NCBI RefSeq assembly: GCF_965118895.1
Contig: NZ_CBCPJJ010000010.1
Span: 124,001 to 188,000, forward strand
Origin: Rahnella inusitata_A
GTDB taxonomy: Bacteria > Pseudomonadota > Gammaproteobacteria > Enterobacterales > Enterobacteriaceae
Direction: 5' to 3'
DNA length: 64,000 bases
The notes under the pieces are model-generated. The model saw only the letters and a list, made by a program, of their open reading frames with translations. It made no database searches and was not told where the DNA came from. A program made the translations under genes and the position numbers. Below are positions 60,431 through 64,000 of the stretch, piece after piece. Within the stretch, counting starts at the first letter, position 1; each line of letters opens with the position of its first letter.

Positions 60431-62011
60431 TTATTGCTTGCTCATCTGGCCGACGTTAAACACCTGCTCCAGCATCGGGTTGAACACAAAACCTTTGACG
60501 TCTTTGTTCATCGCGACCTGATAGTTTTTCTGGAACAGATACACGTAGGCCGCTTCATCGATAACGATTTTCTGTGCCTGCTGGTAATAATCCGTGCGCT
60601 GTTTCTGATCGGTGACCGACACCGCTTTTTTCAACAAGGCATCGACGTCTGGATTGGAATAGAAGGAACGGTTGCCCGGCAGCCCTTTTTTGTCGGACTC
60701 GAACCAGTAGTTCATAAACATGTACGGATCGGCGAAATCAGGGCTCCAGTTGCCGATAGAAATATCGTAATCGCCCTGCCCGATGCGGTCGCGCATGGTG
60801 GCGTTGGCCAGTTTTTCCAGCTTGACGCTGATACCCGCCTGACCGAGGCTCGCCTGCACCGCCAGCGCGATAGATTCCCAGTTCGGATCGTTATCTGAAT
60901 AGAGGAAGTCCAGCGTCTGCGGTTTGTCTTTCACTTTCGCCAGATCGGCTTTGGCCTGGGTCATGTCGAGAGTGTACTGTTTCGCCGTCGGGTCGAAGCC
61001 CCACATGCCATCCGGGATCGGCCCGCGCATCTGTTTGGCGTTACCGCCCATAATGCCTTTTACCATGCCCTGATAATCCACTGCTGAGGAAATCGCACGG
61101 CGCAGATCCACCTGATTGAGCGGCGTTTTTGCGTTATTAAGATACAGATAGGTGACGCGCAGCGAAGGGAATTCTTCGACGGCGACTTTGTCTTCTTTCT
61201 TCAGCGCCGCCAGCTGATCCATCGGCAGGGAATCGGCGATATCCAGATCGCCACGCGACAGCTGCAGGCGGCGGGTGGCACTCTCGCCGATAATTTTCAC
61301 CGTCACGCGTTTAAAGGCTGGTTTAGCGCCGCTGTAATGCGGGTTCGGCACCAGCACCAGTTGCTGGCCTTTCTGCCAGCGGTCCAGCTTGTAAGGGCCG
61401 GAACCGGCGGTATGTCCCGCCAGCCAGGCTTTGCCTTGATCGGCTGGATTGGCTTTAGCGATGGCCGGATTGACAATGCCTGCGCCGTCATTGGCCAGCG
61501 TGTACAGGAAGGGCGCAAACGGGGATTTCAGCGTAAAGGTGACGGTCATCGGATCAACTATCGTGACGGTCATGTCTTTCGGAAAGGCTTCCGACGGACC
61601 CTGACCGATTTTCATCAGGCGCTCAAACGACCATTTCACCGCATCGGCGTTAACGTCAGTGCCGTCATCAAATTTTGCGCCGGGCTTGAGTTTGAATGTC
61701 CACACCAGCTGATCCGGTGACGCGGTCCAGCTGGCGGCCAGATCGCCTTCCACCTGCGTCGAACCTTTGCCTCCTTCCGTCTTGTACTGGACGAGTCGCT
61801 GATAGGCCGGATAAGTGACCGTCCAGTCGTTGTTGTCGATAGTCACCGCAGGATCCAGCGTTTGCGGGTCCGCGGCTTTACCAATCACCAACATGTCTTT
61901 TGGCACGGCGGCCTGCGCGGAAAGACTTAACCCTGATACAGCGAGTAAAATGGCACCGGCGATCCGTGTTTTGGTGATTGTGCGAAACGTACTGATTGCT
62001 GTGTTATTCAT
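60431..62011 (-). CDS. ddpA: Periplasmic dipeptide-binding protein, DdpA-like
   Basis: This 526-residue precursor of the SBP_bac_5 family has a signal peptide (about 1-33, ending LSAQA/AVPKDM). The mature start MLVIGKAADPQTLDPAVTIDNNDWTVTYPAYQRLVQY and the WTFKLKPGAKFDDGTDVNADAVKWSFERL signature are typical. E. coli DdpA has about the same length. The ligand is probably D-Ala-D-Ala or a related murein dipeptide, inferred from ddpX next door. The frame is open to 62161, but the ATG at 62011 has AGGAG nine bases upstream and gives the proper signal peptide. Confidence 0.88.
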   Translation of the reverse strand: MNNTAISTFRTITKTRIAGAILLAVSGLSLSAQAAVPKDMLVIGKAADPQTLDPAVTIDNNDWTVTYPAYQRLVQYKTEGGKGSTQVEGDLAASWTASPDQLVWTFKLKPGAKFDDGTDVNADAVKWSFERLMKIGQGPSEAFPKDMTVTIVDPMTVTFTLKSPFAPFLYTLANDGAGIVNPAIAKANPADQGKAWLAGHTAGSGPYKLDRWQKGQQLVLVPNPHYSGAKPAFKRVTVKIIGESATRRLQLSRGDLDIADSLPMDQLAALKKEDKVAVEEFPSLRVTYLYLNNAKTPLNQVDLRRAISSAVDYQGMVKGIMGGNAKQMRGPIPDGMWGFDPTAKQYTLDMTQAKADLAKVKDKPQTLDFLYSDNDPNWESIALAVQASLGQAGISVKLEKLANATMRDRIGQGDYDISIGNWSPDFADPYMFMNYWFESDKKGLPGNRSFYSNPDVDALLKKAVSVTDQKQRTDYYQQAQKIVIDEAAYVYLFQKNYQVAMNKDVKGFVFNPMLEQVFNVGQMSKQ

Positions 62012-62048
62012 CGTTGAACTCCTGGCTTGAGGAAAAGTGAGACGAAAA

Positions 62049-62630
62049 TCAGGCGGCGTTAATTGGCGGATAGCAGCCAAACCGCTCTTCCAACAACGGA
62101 TACGTTTTGGCATCCGGTAATTCAAAGTGCCACCACTCGCTGGTGATACCCTTGTAGCCACCTGCGGCCATGACGGCGTTAAGCAAAAGTCGGTTGCGCT
62201 GAATGTGCGGCGGTAAATCCGGATAAAACGGATGCGAGACTTCGGTCATTTCGTCAAAGCCTGCGCCCATATCCAGTACCTCACCACGCTCATCGAGCAG
62301 GGTAAGATCCACCGCCACACCGCGGCTGTGGTGCGATCCGAGTTTGATATCCACCACATAATCCGGATTGGGAAACGCGGCCCACAAACAGGCCTGCGCC
62401 GCCTGCGGACGATAAGCGTCGTAGATTTTCAGCCGGAATCCCGCCAGCTTTGCCACGGCATTACAGCGAACCAGCGCGGCGGCAGCGTCCGGATGCAACA
62501 GGCAGCGCGACTCGCGATAAATCGGCTGACCGGTCAGGTTATCTGCCGTGGCATATTTCAGGTCGATCACCGCATCGGGCAGCGCGTGCGCCAGATCGGT
62601 CAGGGGTACGTCAGGTGTTTTGGTATTCAT
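62049..62630 (-). CDS. ddpX: D-alanyl-D-alanine dipeptidase DdpX (VanX/M15D family)
   Basis: This 193-residue zinc dipeptidase has the E. coli DdpX length. The zinc site is formed by SHHSRGVAVDLTL (SxHxxGxAxD) and the EWWH motif in TSEWWHFELPD. YDAYRPQAAQACLW supplies the conserved Arg. It cleaves D-Ala-D-Ala released during murein turnover; VanX relatives do so in vancomycin resistance, but the full transport operon here points to nutrition rather than resistance. The start ATG at 62630 follows a TTG that some callers would use. Confidence 0.93.
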   Translation of the reverse strand: MNTKTPDVPLTDLAHALPDAVIDLKYATADNLTGQPIYRESRCLLHPDAAAALVRCNAVAKLAGFRLKIYDAYRPQAAQACLWAAFPNPDYVVDIKLGSHHSRGVAVDLTLLDERGEVLDMGAGFDEMTEVSHPFYPDLPPHIQRNRLLLNAVMAAGGYKGITSEWWHFELPDAKTYPLLEERFGCYPPINAA

Positions 62631-62660
62631 CAATAAACTCTGTCCGCTGTTTTTAGAAAA

Positions 62661-63533
62661 TTACGATTCAAACTGCCCGAGCTGTTTCTGCAAAATCCGG
62701 TTATTTGCCAGCCGCTCTTCGACGTCGTTCCCCCGCAGTTCCAGCACCGAGGAACACAACAGGTTGAAAAGGCAGCTAAGTGGCGCCATCGAATCCCAGA
62801 ACTGGCCGGTGTCAGTTTTGACCTGCAACAAATCCACCGGATAGTCGCGCGCCCAGGGGCAGTAAATGTCGGTGATCAGCGCCACGTTCAGCCCGCGCTC
62901 GCAGGCCGCTTCACAATAGGTTTGCGCCAGTTTCGAATAGGCGCGGGTGTCGGTGACCACCAGATACGGGCGGGCGAATTCGGAATTCAGAGATTCGACA
63001 TAGGTGCCGGACAGGCCGTCGGCGAAATACACTTTCGGACGCAGATATTCGAGATAGCTCGAGAAGTTATTAGCAATCCCCCGTACCGACTGGATGCCGA
63101 GAATAAACACCGCATCGGCCTCAGCCAGTCGGCGGCTTACCTGCGCAAAGCTGTCGGTCTGCGCCAGCTGATAGACGTGATGGATGGCTTCGAGTTCGAG
63201 CGTCAGCGACTGCTCAAGCTTTTCCTGCCGCGGTTGTTTGCTGCGTTCGCGGTAAGCTCCGAGGCGGTCAGTAACCACCCACGGCTGGTAGGCCGTACCA
63301 CTTTGCTGACGCAGCGTTTGTTTGAAGTCATCCAGATTCCGATACCCGAGGCTGCGCAAATAACGTCCTACCGAAATCCCGCTGGTCGCCGCACTTCGCG
63401 CGATGCTGTCGGCGGTCTCAAACGGGATTTGTGCAAGATTCGCCAGCAAATAACTGGCAATGCGTTTCCCCGTCGGCGTCTGTCCGGCAAACGAGGCTTC
63501 GATTTGTTCAATCACATCCTGCGCTGGCTGCAT
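62661..63533 (-). CDS. RpiR-family regulator (HTH_6 plus SIS domain)
   Basis: This 290-residue protein has an N-terminal RpiR HTH (about 1-77: GQTPTGKRIASYLLANLAQIPFETADSIARSAATSGISVGRYLRSLGYRNLDDFKQTL) and a C-terminal SIS domain (about 130-260: DAVFILGIQSVRGIANNFSSYLEYL). SIS domains usually bind sugar phosphates such as MurNAc-6-P. It is first in line with the ddpXABCDF genes and 30 bases from ddpX, so it probably regulates them. The effector is unknown; a murein-derived amino sugar phosphate would make sense, but that is inference. Confidence 0.88.
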   Translation of the reverse strand: MQPAQDVIEQIEASFAGQTPTGKRIASYLLANLAQIPFETADSIARSAATSGISVGRYLRSLGYRNLDDFKQTLRQQSGTAYQPWVVTDRLGAYRERSKQPRQEKLEQSLTLELEAIHHVYQLAQTDSFAQVSRRLAEADAVFILGIQSVRGIANNFSSYLEYLRPKVYFADGLSGTYVESLNSEFARPYLVVTDTRAYSKLAQTYCEAACERGLNVALITDIYCPWARDYPVDLLQVKTDTGQFWDSMAPLSCLFNLLCSSVLELRGNDVEERLANNRILQKQLGQFES

Positions 63534-63881
63534 CGGTTAATCTCATGTTGCTTTATTGTCATAAAGCTAGTTGTTGTTAGTGAGATAACAATGCACGGGG
63601 TGTGCCAATTACGAAAAATGATTGAAATTTGTGCAGCAGATCTGCATTCACTGCCTTCTCAGGGCTAAAGAGTGGCAAAAAACGTGCTTAGGATTTGGGA
63701 TCTGCAACAATGCTGGTAACTGATGCACAACAAACAGGCAGCTTATGAGTGCTTTTAGTGCAACATCAACTTTCAGCGTGAGGGACAATGAAAAAAATGG
63801 TGGAGGATTTAATCACTTTGTCTTAATAGTCAACAAGTTGGATATTAAGAAAGCAGTCAGACAACTTTTTTCTTTAACCCT
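63534..63881. other. Divergent region between the RpiR gene and tRNA-Asn
   Basis: About 350 AT-rich bases carrying the promoter of the ddp operon. A 46-codon ORF (63745-63885) ends inside the tRNA promoter and is not called. No clear operator dyad was found. Confidence 0.4.
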
Positions 63882-63910
63882 TTGACATGCACAGGGGCAG
63901 TCGCTATTAT
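63882..63910 (+). promoter_or_regulatory. Promoter of tRNA-Asn
   Basis: Perfect -35 TTGACA, 17-base spacer and -10 TATTAT, followed by a GC-rich discriminator (TCGCCCC). This is the classic stable-RNA promoter under stringent control, about 18 bases before the tRNA. Confidence 0.92.
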
Positions 63911-63928
63911 TCGCCCCGTTCCAACGAT

Positions 63929-64000
63929 TCCTCTGTAGTTCAGTCGGTAGAACGGCGGACTGTTAATCCGTATGTCACTGGTTCGAGTCCAGTCAGAGGA
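63929..64000 (+). tRNA. tRNA-Asn (anticodon GTT)
   Basis: The sequence is identical, as far as I recall, to E. coli tRNA-Asn: acceptor arm TCCTCTG pairing with CAGAGGA, D-arm GTTCAGTCGGTAGAAC, anticodon GTT at 63962-63964 and T-arm CTGGTTCGAGTCCAG. The window ends at base 72, so the discriminator base and CCA lie outside. tRNA-Asn genes often serve as integration sites in enterobacteria; the 3' side is not visible here. Confidence 0.98.

Noticed and set aside
62049..62630. ddpX read as a vancomycin-resistance (vanX) gene
   Set aside because: The linked binding protein, permeases and ATPases indicate the dipeptide salvage operon; no vanH, vanA or vanRS-like genes are present.
63745..63885. 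46-codon ORF whose last part (NHFVLIVNKLDIKKAVRQLF) faintly recalls ribosomal protein L23
   Set aside because: No ribosome site, and the stop codon lies inside the -35 box of the tRNA promoter; the likeness is short and probably chance.
63929..64000. Genomic island attachment at tRNA-Asn
   Set aside because: The 3' end and downstream DNA lie outside the window and no integrase is visible on the left.

Overview
The window looks like chromosome from a Yersiniaceae-type enterobacterium, with Rahnella, Serratia, Ewingella or Rouxiella as the best guesses; the genus cannot be fixed from this sequence alone. The reasons are an E. coli-like core block (ybjL, ybjG, dacC), a peritrichous-type flg cluster in standard order, XylABFGHR and YicIJ proteins very close to the E. 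coli ones, an enterobacterial tRNA-Asn, and intergenic palindromic repeats of the kind common in this family. Most of the window is moderately GC-rich. Two AT-rich stretches stand out: the porin upstream region (about 3.65-4.24 kb) and an island at about 12.9-15.4 kb. No IS element, prophage, integrase or CRISPR array was seen.

Layout: (1) 0.1-8 kb holds envelope and housekeeping genes: ybjL, a VOC protein, a general porin, a small unknown plus GNAT pair, a SAM methyltransferase, ybjG and dacC. (2) 8.3-12.1 kb is a catabolic unit with a LysR regulator divergent from an M20 peptidase and an MHS-type transporter, followed by gstB. (3) 13.0-14.8 kb is an AT-rich LTA-synthase/sulfatase-like gene split by a one-base frameshift in a homopolymer. 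(4) 15.4-30.6 kb is a pentose region: an orphan sugar-binding protein, yicJ-yicI (alpha-xyloside uptake and cleavage), a secreted DUF1996 protein, xylR, xylHGF and divergent xylAB. xylG carries an in-frame amber codon exactly between its two ABC domains. (5) 31.0-32.1 kb is yohJK behind a near-consensus CRP site. (6) 32.4-44.5 kb is flgLKJIHGFEDCB (minus) and flgAMN (plus), with two clear sigma-28 promoters. (7) 44.7-46.5 kb holds a HigBA-type toxin-antitoxin pair and a DapF-fold protein in which both catalytic cysteines are serines. (8) 46.8-55.7 kb is a gallate meta-cleavage cluster (galT, galA, a PDC-lactonase-like hydrolase, aroQ, then galR on the opposite strand, then galB, galC, galD and a DUF1932 dehydrogenase). 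(9) 55.7-56.4 kb is a non-coding inverted duplication plus a hexanucleotide tandem repeat. (10) 56.4-63.5 kb is a ddpXABCDF-type D-Ala-D-Ala dipeptide operon preceded by an RpiR/SIS regulator. (11) The window ends in a tRNA-Asn with a strong stable-RNA promoter.

How the genes work together: alpha-xylosides taken up by YicJ are cut by YicI to free xylose, which XylA and XylB convert to xylulose 5-phosphate under XylR control. Gallate enters through GalT, is opened by GalA to 4-oxalomesaconate, and is taken by GalD, GalB and GalC to pyruvate and oxaloacetate. The lactonase and AroQ could add side entries, from 2-pyrone-4,6-dicarboxylate and from the dehydroquinate/dehydroshikimate route. DdpX would split D-Ala-D-Ala imported by DdpABCDF.

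The items most worth a second look are the Ser/Ser DapF paralogue, the tandem-HTH LysR regulator with a repeat-derived tail, the enlarged gallate cluster, the two single-event gene disruptions (xylG amber, LTA-synthase frameshift), and several families of intergenic repeats.
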